64,000 nucleotides of DNA. It comes from Diadema setosum. Lineage: Eukaryota; Echinodermata; Echinoidea; Diadematoida; Diadematidae. A program made the position numbers and the translations under genes. Of this stretch, positions 21,095 to 33,532 are shown piece by piece. The notes beneath the pieces are model-generated. The model made no database searches and was not told where the DNA came from. It saw nothing but the letters and a program-made list of their open reading frames with translations. The stretch is taken from contig NC_092706.1 in assembly GCF_964275005.1 (NCBI RefSeq), positions 24,604,442 to 24,668,441 of the forward strand, given 5' to 3'. Each line of letters begins with the position of its first letter. Within the stretch, counting starts at the first letter, position 1.

Positions 21095-22088
21095 CGATTT
21101 GTATATATTTCTCGTTCAATAAAGATGTCATAAGATTTTTGATGATCTTTTTCCCCATGACTTTGTTAGTCATTCCTTTCAATCTGTTATATTGTCACAA
21201 GCTATTCAAATTTGACACATTTCAGACGATGAATTTGCACGACTAAATTTGTTCGTATGAAGTATTTTCTTTTCAAATATTGTAGAAGATTTGAACACAA
21301 TTTTCACATTCTTCTTTGTCTCCTTATAATATGTCGCGTTTATCTATACGGTGCTATAATAGTTATGGATGTAACTTTTAAATCCTGTCATTGAACACAA
21401 TGCAATGTATGCTTGTACATAAAAACACATAATATCAATCAAATTTAACCGCGTTTAATGTAAACATAATTATTATAAATATGAATAGTTCATCAATATG
21501 ATATTATAAACACAGGCATGCACAATCAAACATGTGCATAATGGTTTACGGTTACACTGTACGTATTCAATTGCGTCGAGTGTCACTTTATGAACGTGTG
21601 AGGCTAACTCATTCTTTTTCTTTTTCTGTTTCTTTTTTGTTAAAGTGAAACGCATCAGGAGAGAGTATGTCCATAAAACCTTGTTCGGCACCAGGCAAAT
21701 GCCGGGAAATAAAAATGAATAGAAAAAGAAGAAAGAAAGAAAAAAAAACACTCCAAAATAATGCATTCAAATTTCCTGATTTCTTTTTTAGAAGATTGAA
21801 GCGCATAGTAGTAGTATTACATTTTATTAGCAAATTTACCTGTTTACTTTCGTTACCAGACACACGCTGTACCTATATTTTTGCATCAAAATTTAATGAT
21901 GTGCACGGACTACCATCTTGTAAGCCGGTATTGCTTTATGGCAGAACTCGGGTTCAGATTTCATTGACTTCCCGTGATCGCATTCCATAGGTGACGTGAC
22001 TCAATGGTTGCAATCAGTAGTACATTGTACATGCTCAATACGCTGATCTGTACTCCAGTCAAAGCTACGTAAATTAGTCAATGCGAAG
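21095..22088. other. Noncoding stretch, nothing recognised
   Basis: AT-rich DNA with purine-rich runs near 21720-21750. Short frames only. No gene seen. Confidence 0.5.
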
Positions 22089-22832
22089 TTAAAATTGCCA
22101 TGTGCAGTGCCCTCTTGTGGCGCTATATAGCCAGTCCGTTCCAAGACCCGAGCTCGACTTAGCCACTAGGCGACTTCTCCCGGACCACATACCGCGAACC
22201 TCATTAGTTCTCCGCGGCGAGCGTCCGCCGGCTTTCACACTCGGAAAAGCATTCGCTACAAAAGTGCATTGATTAATATTTCCAGTCTGCTTGTAGCTAA
22301 CGCAATTACAGGTCCTTAGTGCCTGCGACTTCTGATCCACGGTCTGGCTTTCCGAGATCCCGTTTTCCCCTGGCGATTCCATGCCTGTTTGGAGGTACAC
22401 GAAGGAATAGCATGCCATGAAGCTGCCGAGCTTTCTGCAAAATGCCCTCAGGTGCGATTGTTTTAAATGAGTCCACAGAGAAACATCAGGGATAAGTGAA
22501 CCAGTTGCCACTAGGACAAGGACATAAAAAAGTAAAGCGAATAGGATATAGACAGGGGCAAGTTCAGGATACATTTCATCTCGTCGTTTGCACTTTGTGA
22601 CGAGGGGCCGTGCGATGTGTACCAGCGACCGGCCATCGTCCGACAGCAGAGAAATGAAAAATTGAGGTCGCCTCGCTTCTGCGCCTACACCTTTGCAGCT
22701 CTTGACATCTGTAGATATCACTTTCATTAGATAGTGTGACAAAAATACGACAAGAGCAGGAGAGGGAGAGAGGGGGAGAGAGATAGGGAAGGAGAGAGAC
22801 TTGAGCTTCTTTACCCTCGGGATTCCCGCCAT
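22089..22832 (-). CDS. Hypothetical 247-codon open frame with one possible membrane segment
   Basis: The longest unassigned frame in the window. The first 40 residues come from a GA/CT-rich tract. From the internal methionine at about residue 87 there is one hydrophobic stretch (YPELAPVYILFALLFYVL), a possible signal anchor, followed by a polar tail with scattered cysteines. I recognise no family. It lies in a locally GC- and CpG-richer patch (22100-22900), which lengthens frames by chance. It may be a chance ORF or a single exon. Confidence 0.2.
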   Translation of the reverse strand: MAGIPRVKKLKSLSFPISLPLSPSPALVVFLSHYLMKVISTDVKSCKGVGAEARRPQFFISLLSDDGRSLVHIARPLVTKCKRRDEMYPELAPVYILFALLFYVLVLVATGSLIPDVSLWTHLKQSHLRAFCRKLGSFMACYSFVYLQTGMESPGENGISESQTVDQKSQALRTCNCVSYKQTGNINQCTFVANAFPSVKAGGRSPRRTNEVRGMWSGRSRLVAKSSSGLGTDWLYSATRGHCTWQF

Positions 22833-22939
22833 TTAAACTCGGGCGATATCGTCTGTCTTCAGGACGTGCAGGTGCATCTAGCATGCCCAGGGACGAGATC
22901 TGAACGCACCGTTTGAAGGTAAGCCCCGGTTTCAAGCCT

Positions 22940-25915
22940 CGTAATTAATTAGCTAGCTGATACCACACTGCTGATGCGAAATGGTAGTGATGGGATGGAC
23001 TGATGGATGTTGGTGTTATTGATGTCGTGAATTCGGTCGATCATTGTCCACTCTTTGCCAGCTATACATCTTTAGTGGACGCCAGTGGCAGGTCAGAGAT
23101 GTGATAGTACGTAAACCTCTGGTGTTGTTACAAATGCGCGATGAAACCAGCCAGGGAGGACAACTGGGAGAGGGAGGAGGAGCATTTATATCATGTCTTA
23201 CCTCTGTGATGAAACTTATAAAACCGTGTCTCGCTCGTGGAATTGGGAAAACTGAAGTTAAGTTCAGTTCACTTCAATCTATTTTCATATCTCCAATTTT
23301 CTCAAAGAAATTACAAAATCATTGACAGTAAAACAAGTAAGAATACAAAGTGCATACAACCATGTCTTTTCACTGCAGCAAAAAAGAAAATAACATACTG
23401 AACACGAATGAATGCAGGGTTATATCATTATATAAAGGTGTCGCAAGGAAAAAAAAAACACAGAAATATGATGTGAAAGTAAAAGACGTTGATACGATTA
23501 AAATCCCAATTGGATAGGCAGGATCCATGCGTTAGTTTCTCAGACGATATTCATTAGAATTTAACTTGATCGAAAGCTGTCATTACATGTTGGTTTGAGA
23601 GGGGAATGTGACTGCTAATAGGAGATACATGATGTACCTGTCCGCCGAAGGACTTCATCGGGCTGTCTCCATGAATACTTCTGATTGTTCGCTTAATTTT
23701 AAGCCTGATTCTCCCATCAGTTTTGAAAGGGCGAGGAAGTCGCCAAATATCCAGCAGGCTTCGCGTCTGGAATAAATAATGGATATAATTTTGTCCATTG
23801 TATGCTGTTTTTTTTTTGTTTTGTTTTGTTTTGGTTTTTTTTTTGTGTGTGTTTTTTTTTAATGAAGCCTGTACCACTCTGTTCGTGTGGCTATACTCTG
23901 TACTTTTATAGCAAAGCTTATTAAACATTTTGTGGAATTGCTCAAATATAGAATCGCGTCACCAACAGGCTTGGAAGGGCAACACCATGGACCAGAGAAA
24001 GAGAATATATCCCTCATTATAGCAGGCACCCTTTTCATACACAGTGCCATCGGCAATTTTGAGGTGTTGTCCTGAATGGGTTAAAGGCTCTATAATTTGC
24101 AGATTAAAAAGATTGCAGATTTGTGGTTCAATATAGTTTTAAAATGCAAGTTAAGTATAGAGATAACCAACATACAGATATTAATCAGTTTAGTCAATTT
24201 TAGTATTGTTATACAAAATGTTAACAATAGTTTTATGAGATCGTTTCAAGAACAACCCGTGTCTAGTTACGGTTTATGGAGAAAATTAGTTATATCTCAC
24301 TATATTTGCTGCTTTATTTCCACATTTGTATATGTTAGTGTGTTTTGTGACACAACTGAACTATACATAAATATGCATCTAAATAATGTGATAATTCTAG
24401 CACTCTTTCTCAATCACACTTCTCCCAATGGCAAACAGTGGCTTTAACCTCCGTTCATTCCTCAGTATCTCATCTTATACTTTTCATCTGCCCCTCCCCC
24501 CCCCCCTCCCCCAAGAAGACACCACCTCCTTCGCCTCGATACTCAATCTCTCAATCCACGCGAAGTGAAGAGATAAGTCACCGGCGATGCCTGGCATTCA
24601 TCGCTGGTCGTGACGTTTCATACACTCATATCGCCTCTAGGCCTCTGTGACGTCTACATGCATGATGACCGTGTTTCAATTTCTGCCTCCTATCTTCAAT
24701 CTGTTCTCTCTTTCTTCCCACATCCTGCCTCCACCCCCCCCCCCCCCTCCTCATCGTTCGGAGTGACCTCACACACTTATCCATGTGTCATTCTGTCACT
24801 TTCTCTGAGCTCTGTGGGTTCATTGCTTGTTCTTGTCCGTTCCGCCGCCGCGACAAACCACAGTGTGCACCCCTCTAGCGTCATAACACCGGGAACTGAG
24901 GTTCCCATTGAAAGTAGTTCCGCTCAACGACTTATTTTTCCTGCCTTGCTTTTAAAGACCTTGCAACAACAGAGTCGTCAAAGTAGAACTTGACATCCGT
25001 TGTAATGCCCAGGTATAATTTGTGTTTTTCGTTTTCACATTTTTTTTTTCACGCCCTTTCATTACTGAGAAATACTCGTTCCGCTTTCGTTAACGAGTTG
25101 CCTTTAACAATATTGCAGCAAGGAACTTGTAGCAACACCATGTCTGCAATCTTTTCTCTTCTATTTTAATGGCAGATATCATTTTGAACATGATGGCACG
25201 TAAAATCCACGCCAACAAACCACCATTCTTTTCCCACTGCTTAAACCTGTTCGATCAGAGGACCATCTCTATATTTATCGATTATGTATTCTCAATGCAT
25301 TTGCTGTAAGTGGGAAGTGTGTGATGTAAGACCGGGTAAGCTAATAATTAATTGCATGTACGAACTACGTTCATGATTACGTGAGAACTGTCTTTCTACA
25401 CATCACATGTTAATGCAAAAGTGACCAATTCCTGACTACCCAAATTAGCGTAATTACTTGCTCGCGCAGTATTGCACATTTTGAACACAATGCGTGTATT
25501 TCAACTTCAACGCCTGGTAAAGGTGTTATGTAAAACACCATGACTTTACATCGATCACCCGGTGGGTGTCTATTTAGTCTCCAAATTGGAAGAGAGAGGA
25601 AAAAAAAAAAGGAGGAATCGATGCACAAACGGTCAAGTGTTCGACACTGTACGAGAGTTACGTAAGCTGGTCCCAGAATCCAATAATGAAGCACCCTTAC
25701 AACAAGCATGAACGAAATATAGAAATACATTGTACAGACACACACGCGAGCCCACACGTAAACAAGCACACACGCCAAATCTAAAGCTAAAAAAAAAAAA
25801 AAAAGCAGTTTAAAGTAAGTGCACTGTCAGGGCAGTTTGCATCAGCAAGACAATTATGTTGATGTGTCTACAGTCTACATGCTGACGCCATGCGAAGAAT
25901 ACCATCATCCGAATC
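22940..25915. other. Noncoding stretch, nothing recognised
   Basis: No supported gene. C-rich runs occur at 24495-24511 and 24734-24750, and A/T homopolymers near 23800-23860 and 25789-25803. The 127-codon frame at 24610-24993 is Ser/Pro-rich and looks like chance. Confidence 0.5.
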
Positions 25916-25916
25916 A

Positions 25917-25933
25917 CCAACATCATCACCACC

Positions 25934-25966
<33 letters not shown>

Positions 25967-25972
25967 CATCCA
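25917..25972. repeat. (CAC/CAT)n trinucleotide microsatellite
   Basis: CAC and ATC trinucleotide runs, read as a poly-histidine stretch in one frame; not considered coding. Confidence 0.9.
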
Positions 25973-26416
25973 TCCACACCATCCTCATCATTTTACCGAC
26001 TGGTAGAAAGCCTAGTAGTGGGAGCATTGTATTATATCAGATCGAGTTGTGAACGCCTATCCAAAGATTCTCAGTTCGAACTGTGCCCATGACGTACATC
26101 CATGGAATATTTGACGTGATTTTCACCCATCAAAGTCATGTCCATCTTGACCAACATGTGTACAACATTGAAGGAAACCTCGCAATATTTGAGGTAACAG
26201 AGTGGCGAAGCCCGCTTTAAAGAGAACAGTGCTTACACTGAAGAGGCGAGACTGGATTGTAAAGACCAAAATAGTGATGGTGATGACAATGATGGTGATG
26301 ATGATGATGATGGTGTCTCCATTTATTTGCATTTTTTTTAAAGGTCAGTTGCCCTCTCCTCTGCCTTTGAAGATTTCCATTCCCTCCGCATCCACTGAAA
26401 CCATTCCTCCATACCT

Positions 26417-26462
26417 GTATATATATGTATATATATATATATATATATATACACACAATATG

Positions 26463-26506
<44 letters not shown>
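26417..26506. repeat. (TA)n microsatellite, interrupted
   Basis: TA runs broken by a short ACACACAATATGTATG segment. Confidence 0.9.
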
Positions 26507-26511
<5 letters not shown>

Positions 26512-26560
26512 GCACACGTTATTGTATGTATTTTTGTTTGTGTGTGTGTGCGTGTGTGTG

Positions 26561-26727
26561 CAGTGGCGGATCCATGGAGGACCGCAAAACCCGCTCACGC
26601 CCCCCCCTTTATTTTTTGTTGAAACAAAAGAAATAAAAAGAAAAAAAAATGGGGGAGGGGTTCGTGCGCCCCCCCCCTTTAATTTTGTAAACGCTCCCCC
26701 TCTTTACGGAATTCCTGGATCCCCCTG
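26561..26727. mobile_element. hAT-type MITE, copy 1
   Basis: Ends CAGTGGCGGATCCA and, in complement, CAGGGGGATCCAGG, of the CAGNGG type used by hAT transposons. The body is an A-rich and C-rich foldback. It shares its full layout with the copy at 27345-27519. GT repeats flank it on both sides, so an 8-bp target duplication TGTGTGTG is compatible but uninformative. Confidence 0.75.
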
Positions 26728-27131
26728 TGTGTGTGTGTGTGTGTGTGTGTACATCTCATATTCTTTACACACGTATGACCGTAGAAGCTGTTTTGGCGCC
26801 ACATTTTGCACGCATCCTTGTTCTGCCCTGTTTAATCAATCAATTAGCTGATCGATGAAGCGAGGAGATAGCGTAACCAGAAGAAATGGCTTCAAACAAG
26901 AATCGGTATAACCATAGTGAGAGTAAAACATGTAACCATACAATATGCAGAAAAAAAAGAGAAAGACATTATGGTATCAACATATAATGTAAAAGAAACA
27001 ATATTTAGAGGAAATCAATAGTTGTTACAGAAAGTTGTAACGGATTCCTTGAGATGTGTTTTTTGATTGGAGACAAATGACCCCTGAACCCTTTCAGGAG
27101 TTGCCTGCTAGATAAGTAACTCTTGCTTTAA

Positions 27132-27801
27132 AGGAGACCTCCGGATGATATTCAGATTTTTACATTTGAACAACGATAAATTACTTATACTGTGTACAGA
27201 GTTTCAGAATTTATAGTGATTGGGATGACGAATAAGAATGTTTTCAAATTTTATAATACATTGCAGTGAACAAGGATGATGACATCGCAGCCTCACCATA
27301 AGAATGTGTGAGTTGGGGATCAATGAAGCAACAAAAGAAGAAGGCAGGGGCGGGATCCAGGGAGGACCGCAACCGGCGCACGCACCCCCCCCCCCTTTAT
27401 TTTTTGTTGAAACAAAAGAAATAAAAAGAAAAAAATGAGGGGAGGGGTGCGTGCGCCCCCCCCCCCCTTTAAATTTGTAAACACGCCCCCTCTTTACGGA
27501 ATTCCTGGATCCGCCCCTGGAAGGTGTGCATGCATTCCACGCAGGTGAAATTGTCAGTCAAGCAGTACTGTAATGGAATCACACTGCTACATTTCTAACA
27601 AAAAACAAACAAACAAACAAACAAAAAACAAAACGTGAGGCTCCTATGTCATCAACACTGTTCAGTGTAATTTGTTTAGAATTTTTCAGAGTATTGGTTT
27701 CTCTGCTCAAAGACCACAACAAAATCCACAAATCTATACATGGAGCTGTCGATATATGTACTACATGATGTGAAATTATGAACATCGTCTCGAATGCCCC
27801 T
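27132..27801 (-). mobile_element. TTAA-flanked MITE family A, copy 1 (split by a hAT MITE)
   Basis: Flanked by TTAA at 27128-27131 and 27802-27805, ends AGGAGACCTCCGG and (complement) AGGGGCATTC. It is reverse-oriented relative to copies 2 and 3 (34989-35448, 35817-36247) and matches them in the same segment order, once the hAT MITE at 27345-27519 is removed. No coding capacity. Confidence 0.8.
27345..27519. mobile_element. hAT-type MITE, copy 2, nested in family A copy 1
   Basis: Ends CAGGGGCGGGATCCAGG and, in complement, CAGGGGCGGATCCAGG. The interior matches the 26561 copy base for base over most of its length. It interrupts the family A sequence at a point where the other two family A copies run through. 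The flanking 8-mers GAAGAAGG and GAAGGTGT match only in part. Confidence 0.8.
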
Positions 27802-27814
27802 TTAAGTGTCCCTC

Positions 27815-27950
27815 GTTCGTGCTCACACACCCAGCTCCAATCCACCGCCTGATAGAAAATTTTGGTGTTTTGCTCAAGGCTGTATCATTTTTGTCAAGAA
27901 TTCCGACTGCTTAACCGAACTACCACTGACACCTAACCAAGACCATAAAA
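27815..27950 (-). mobile_element. Possible tRNA-derived SINE fragment
   Basis: On the minus strand, AGTGGTAGTTCGGTTAAGCA resembles a tRNA A box region, followed by a CCTTGAGCAAAACACC motif common in the body of tRNA-derived SINEs. There is no good B box, so this is a degenerate or partial copy. Confidence 0.3.
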
Positions 27951-28054
27951 AGGTTAGTTTAAGATTCATGTACAGACATTCCGTCTACATTTTTATATCT
28001 CAAACGGTGGTTATAAATCAACACAGGGAGATCGATGAAAATTGGGAAAAATAG

Positions 28055-29298
28055 GGGAAAACGGGATGCAATTTTTAAAGCTTTGATCATTTGACCGCCA
28101 GCACATGGCCAGTGAGTCATGGAATGCAGCGACTTTAATGGACATGTGAAACAGGTGTTTTGGTCATTTGAACTTGACATCGCGTGCACAATGCATTTCA
28201 TGTTTTACAATGGAATAACATCGCTTCTCGAGCAGTGTTGTCGTGTGTATATTGATATTAGCTCCTATTCAATTCACAATTAATTTCATTTCTGTTTCAA
28301 CAGCACACAAATATGGTGTGAGGTCACGACACAGTGAAATCAATTGGCAAATATTCTTTTGAAACAAATCTACTTCCCATTACAATTTAAGGCATGCTCA
28401 GCGAAAATAGATGGTATCACTAAAAATGCTCTGGGTCCCTCAAAGAAAAGACAAATCACACATGAATGGACCAATAAAGAAAAAGTTTTAAATGCAGATG
28501 TAAATATATATAAATTGAGATTATTCAATGTAGCCAAAAAGAGAGAAACAGAAGTATAATGTAGAATGTCGGAAGTACTTTCAGGAGAGGTACAAGTTCT
28601 GGGTAAGGAAAGAGAAGCAATTACTAGTAGGCCTATAGACTTATCTCCAATTACATACTGTGATGTGGTGCTGGTGGTGATTTTAGAGGTAGCATTGAAT
28701 AATGTTGAAGTAGCAGCGGAGTTATTTGATAGTGAAACTGAGAATGGATGAGAAAAGTTGTTTTTTTTTTCTTTCGACAATAATACAAGTACCTGTACGT
28801 ATAGGCCTACGCCTGGATCGTCAGACAGTACACTCAGAAGCTGAATTGAGCTCAATAGCTGAATATAACCAATCGATCCGACAATAACAATATTAGGCTT
28901 GCAAAATGAATGGGGAGAAAAGGAAGATTATCTGTTTTCGCCAAAGACCTGGGTCTGCTTTCAAAGGGGTGAGTAGTCAGTCGTCAAATCCGTCAGATGC
29001 AAGCCACAATGGCATTAGTTCTAGTTGATATCTCCGTCTGGATGAGGCGCCCCGTATTCAAATTAAAACGACAGCTGCATGCGTGGTTGAAAGTTAGTTC
29101 AGTCCAGTTTTCAGTTCAGTTCAGTTTGTTTAACGTCGAATCTTTAAGGCAGATACTGTCAGAATCAGTATCATTAGAATTAATCTTCTCTTTAATGTTG
29201 TTTATGATCCAAACCCGATATTAGAATAGACAGCAGAATCTATTTCTAAGCCATGTAATCTCCCTAATTTCTGATTTCAGTGTCAATAGTCCAAAAAC
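28055..29298. other. Noncoding stretch, nothing recognised
   Basis: The 161-codon minus-strand frame at 28370-28855 is Ser/Thr/Leu-rich with no family signature and is probably chance. No repeat recognised. Confidence 0.45.
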
Positions 29299-29340
<42 letters not shown>

Positions 29341-29416
29341 GTGATAGATAGATAGATAGGTAGGTAGATAGCTAGCTAGATAGATGAATAGATAGATAGA
29401 TAGATAGATAGATAGA
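29299..29416. repeat. (GATA)n microsatellite
   Basis: GATA tetramers with a few interruptions. Confidence 0.95.
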
Positions 29417-29419
29417 CGG

Positions 29420-31042
29420 AGAGAGAGGGGGAGGAGGGGAACGAGATGATCTACTTTTTTTAAATATCAGTTTGTCAGTATACAGTCGTGTACGTAGGTA
29501 TAGAAATAGCGTCAGAATGATCTTTCCTCGTTGGTAGCTTGGGAGCTCTGTGTAAAGCAGCAGTCATGGTAACGCAAATATTCAATTAGGCTTTAGTGTG
29601 GAGTAAAAGTGTGAAGCCGATGCACACTATTGAATGTACCACCTGTCCTGGTCTTACATCATGCCGGCTTCTTTTTGTCCCCACATTTGACATGTCAAGG
29701 TGTTCTTTTTAACCCCCCCCCCCCCCACATACACACCGCAATAGAAATGTCAGATGCGCATAGGACATTGACTTTTCAATGCACAGAGTTAGGAGATAAG
29801 TTAAGTGGTTCCTGCTTTTACTAACGGTTATTTCATTTTTATTTATTTCATTTTTATTTATCTTTTTTTCTCCAGATTTTACCATAATGAACATAAGAAC
29901 CTATATACGACAGTCACCTGTTGCACGAACTTGAAGCTGAAGAAAATCGAACACAGAAAACAAGGTTGCAGTCTATTACTTTGTTCCGAATCACACTTTC
30001 AGTGTCCAGTTGTTCAAGTTTGCCTTGAATATTTTACGAAGCAACATTTTACTGGAACGCTCAGTCATTTCAATTTCTCATGGCCACGCTTAACAGCCAA
30101 CACCAGACATTAACTTCGACTTATTAAGAAAATTGAAGAGTACATACGTACTAAAGACTCGGCGAGAGAGAAAAAAACAAACAAACAAACAAACAAACCC
30201 GAAACGTTTATTTGATTTGTAGCCTTTCCTCCATGCCATGTAAATACATTCACATTTTTTTTTGTCCTTGTTCGCTGAAGCGCATAGAGAATTATTGAAT
30301 TTGCGCTCTAGAAAAACTGTTCATCATCATCATTATTTTTGTTGTTGTTGTTCTACAAAGTGTACTTTGAAAACAAAAAACAACCCAACAACATTAAAGG
30401 AATATCATGGAACAAATTTAAGAATTGAATGCATTCTTAGACTCTCAGTTAAACTTGAATCGTTATCCCCATGAAACGTGCCCATTGACAACCGACCTCC
30501 AATGTAGACCTTCCCTTGATATGATATTATCATCATCGAACCGGATACGCACTTGTACTTTTAACTGTTTTTCTCTCTCAATGTTAAATAGATGTACTGC
30601 TTATTTGGAAACAGTGGAGGTAGAGCCTGTAGATAGATTACAGGTATTGTATTTCAACATTTCATGTCAGCTGAGTTCACGAAACATCTAAGTTATAATT
30701 GTCACCCATTCACACTGCCAGGCACAGGTAAATAGATCAAACATAAATTTCACTTTACTTATACGTGTTTATAGACAATTATTATTATAGATATGTGACC
30801 TGACGGACACAGACAAAGCAAAATAATTAGACCAAGATGTCCACGCAAATTGACAACCAGACTTTCACAAGTATTAAGCACATAGTGAATACAATGTAAG
30901 AGCTAGAGGCATAGGAATTCTGGTAGTACTTGAGTATCTGTGGTGGAGAAAATGAATTGAGATTGTTACGTAAGAAGAATCGTTCTGATTGAGCAAGGAT
31001 TATTGGCGAGGAGGTTTTCCCAGCTTGAAAGAAAGATGAGGC
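29420..31042. other. Noncoding stretch, nothing recognised
   Basis: Includes a C run (29712-29726), an ACAA/AAAC run near 30172-30200 and a GTT run near 30338-30352. No gene seen. Confidence 0.5.
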
Positions 31043-31046
31043 TTAA

Positions 31047-31432
31047 AAGGATCGTACAGTTTTGGTCGAGACCTAATTTCAGGTTTCTAACATTTTTTGG
31101 TGAGATAATGAGAACCCTCTTATGAAATATGAAAGAGCATGTAATTCTATGAGGAATTCAACATTTATTTGATGAAAATTGGTTTTGAAATGGCTGAGTT
31201 ATCCAAAAATGAGCGATTCTGATTAAGTGTGGGACCCACACTTCATTACAATCGCTTTGCTTTACTTTGTTTTTGGATGTTTCAGTCATTCCAAACCCGA
31301 TTTTCATCAAATAAACTTTGAATTCCTCTTAGAATGGTATACATGCTCTGTACTATATCATAAGTGTTTTCTTGGTATCTCGCAAAAAGTTAAAAGCCCA
31401 ATTCTCATCTCCACCAATACTGTACCATCCCT
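31047..31432. mobile_element. TTAA-flanked foldback element (family C)
   Basis: Flanked by TTAA at 31043-31046 and 31433-31436. The two halves are imperfect complements over about 190 bp each, from ends AGGATCGTACAGT / (complement) AGGGATGGTACAGT to a central palindrome around GTGTGGGACCCACAC. No coding frame. Typical long-TIR MITE; the TTAA site suggests Kolobok or piggyBac. Confidence 0.8.
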
Positions 31433-31684
31433 TTAACGCATCTTTCTGCGATACCTGCAAAATGAAAGACTCCAAGTATGATATTATATATTTTATATAT
31501 AATGTTCTGGTTTAGTCCATTATTGTCAAAACACACACACACATACTTAGTTATTAATAGCTTCAAGAGTTCCCTCTAACATACAAAGACCCCCCCCCCC
31601 ACACACACACACACATTAGCACAAACATACACAATTTCACATGTACACATACACAGTCACACATCTTCCTTCGAAGTCATTGGG

Positions 31685-32040
31685 CGACACTATAACGCTA
31701 TGAAAGAATTAGGATACTCTACTGTTAGGTATGGGCTAGCCGATGGGCATCCACGGATCCACAATTTTACCAATGGCTAATCCTAATCCTCTAAGCGGCT
31801 CTGTGGGTATCTCCAGGCAAAATATTGTCGAACACTGACGGAGAGACTTGGCGATACGAAGATATACCTTACAAGGTTCAGATTCGAAATCTTGCTTTAT
31901 CGAGCTCCCGGTAGGAGGGGCATTGTAGTGGGATGATCACAGCCTATACGCATTCCACTCATCGGATCTATGACGCCCCTCTTTATTCAATAAAATCTTT
32001 GATTCTTGAAGAAGAAGAAGAAGAAGGGAAAAAAAAAACT
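31685..32040 (+). mobile_element. Probable retroelement 3' end with (GAA)n tail
   Basis: The sequence ends in TTATTCAATAAAATCTTTG then GAAGAAGAAG and an A run, as at a LINE or SINE 3' terminus. Just upstream, AGGGGC and GCCCCT (about 31916-31980) could pair as a stem. I see no RT-coding sequence and cannot name a family. Confidence 0.4.
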
Positions 32041-32049
32041 TACAATACA

Positions 32050-33275
32050 TGCACCTTCTATTTCAAGTAGCTTGCAGGGTCCGAAAAAAAATTTCAAATA
32101 AAATTTCCAGCCTATTGTGTGACCGTAAGCGGCTCAAAGTAAGAAAAGTCAGTACTTCGATACTGATGTGAAACTGTCTATTGAAACCTTTTGACAACCA
32201 CCGGAAATGTATCGTTCTTTTCTTCAACCGTGAAGATAATTATCTGGGCATGGGATTCCAAGTCTTTTAGAAACGCTAACCAAGAATGGGTGTAGAAGCA
32301 ATGAATAAGAGGGCGACTAAGCAAACATTCGAACGGAATTCATCTGAATGCACGGTGAATTTTACTTAGAAAATCAAAATGATAAAAAATGATAAAATAA
32401 AAATATTGTCGACAGTCGCATCAAGGAAACCATCGATGGAACAGATATGTTTGTTTGTTTGTTTGTTTGTTTGTTGTTGTTGTTTTTTGGGGGGTTCACC
32501 AGATATTTTCATATTTGATGCGGCATGCATTGATTTCATCATCTGCTCACAAAGCTGTAACGTGCAAAATGCAGAAAGAATAAGAAGGGAAAAAAATCCT
32601 CTCGGAGTTATTATTATCACATGTAAATATAACAACAAATAAAAATAAAAATGCATTACAGACATATTTGTAGTACTTCTCTTATCACGATGGAAACAAG
32701 CCTTACATTCCCACAAACAAACACCGTTATTACACACCAAAACACCCACGCGCATGAAAACACTCTCCTCAATTTAATAGAGATGATACTCTAAACGATG
32801 TATTCATCTTTGCCACCAGGACATAAAACGTTTTTGACAACAATTTCTTCCCAGAAAAAAAAATAGAAGGATAAAGATGGAATGAAAGATTATGTGGGAT
32901 GAAGCGTGTTGAACCCACACGTACATGCGTGCGCGATCGACGATAATAGCACGGCTGTTTGTTGGGCGATATACCGTGCTGGGCAAGTCAGAGGTCGAAC
33001 GAACATTTGCGTTATGAGGTAAAAAACTAATTACGCTTGACTTGATCGAGAAGCGAAGAATTGCACCTGTTGACATCATAAGACTAAACTCAATTGAAAA
33101 TCGAGCGAAGCACATGCCAAAGGCGTTATGTTATTTCCATCCAACTGAATTTGTTTGTCCGTAGAAGTTTGGGTACATTTGCCGTTGATGTATTTTTGAC
33201 GTAAACGCTTGAATTTCTTTCGCGGTCTTAGGTGTAAATGTTTGCACTTTATCAAGTAATTGCAGCAACAGGGAA
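32050..33275. other. Noncoding stretch, nothing recognised
   Basis: A GTTT microsatellite at about 32449-32485 and nothing else that stands out. No gene. Confidence 0.5.
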
Positions 33276-33277
33276 CT

Positions 33278-33319
33278 CCAACAACAACACCAACACCAAC
33301 AACAACACCACCACCACCA

Positions 33320-33354
<35 letters not shown>

Positions 33355-33370
33355 ACAAACAAACAACAAA
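33278..33370. repeat. (CAA/CCA)n trinucleotide microsatellite
   Basis: Mixed CAA, CCA and CCACCA units. Apparent poly-Thr or poly-Gly frames across it are not coding. Confidence 0.9.
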
Positions 33371-33532
33371 CATATCACCCCAAGGGATCAATTTGAAAGT
33401 ATTTCGGGACTTGGTACTGTAGAACACCTCTCTCAAAGCAATAGAAGAAGAGCTTAAAATTTCGTTTAAAGTCGAACAATAAAAACGAATATTTTGGATC
33501 TATATTCAATGAAGAAATCCATCCCAAATTAA

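Noticed and set aside
28370-28855. 161-codon minus-strand frame
   Set aside because: Composition is low-complexity Ser/Thr/Leu, no domain, no splice or promoter context; probably chance.
29299-29416. Regular short repeats that could suggest a CRISPR array
   Set aside because: It is a GATA microsatellite without spacers, in eukaryotic DNA.
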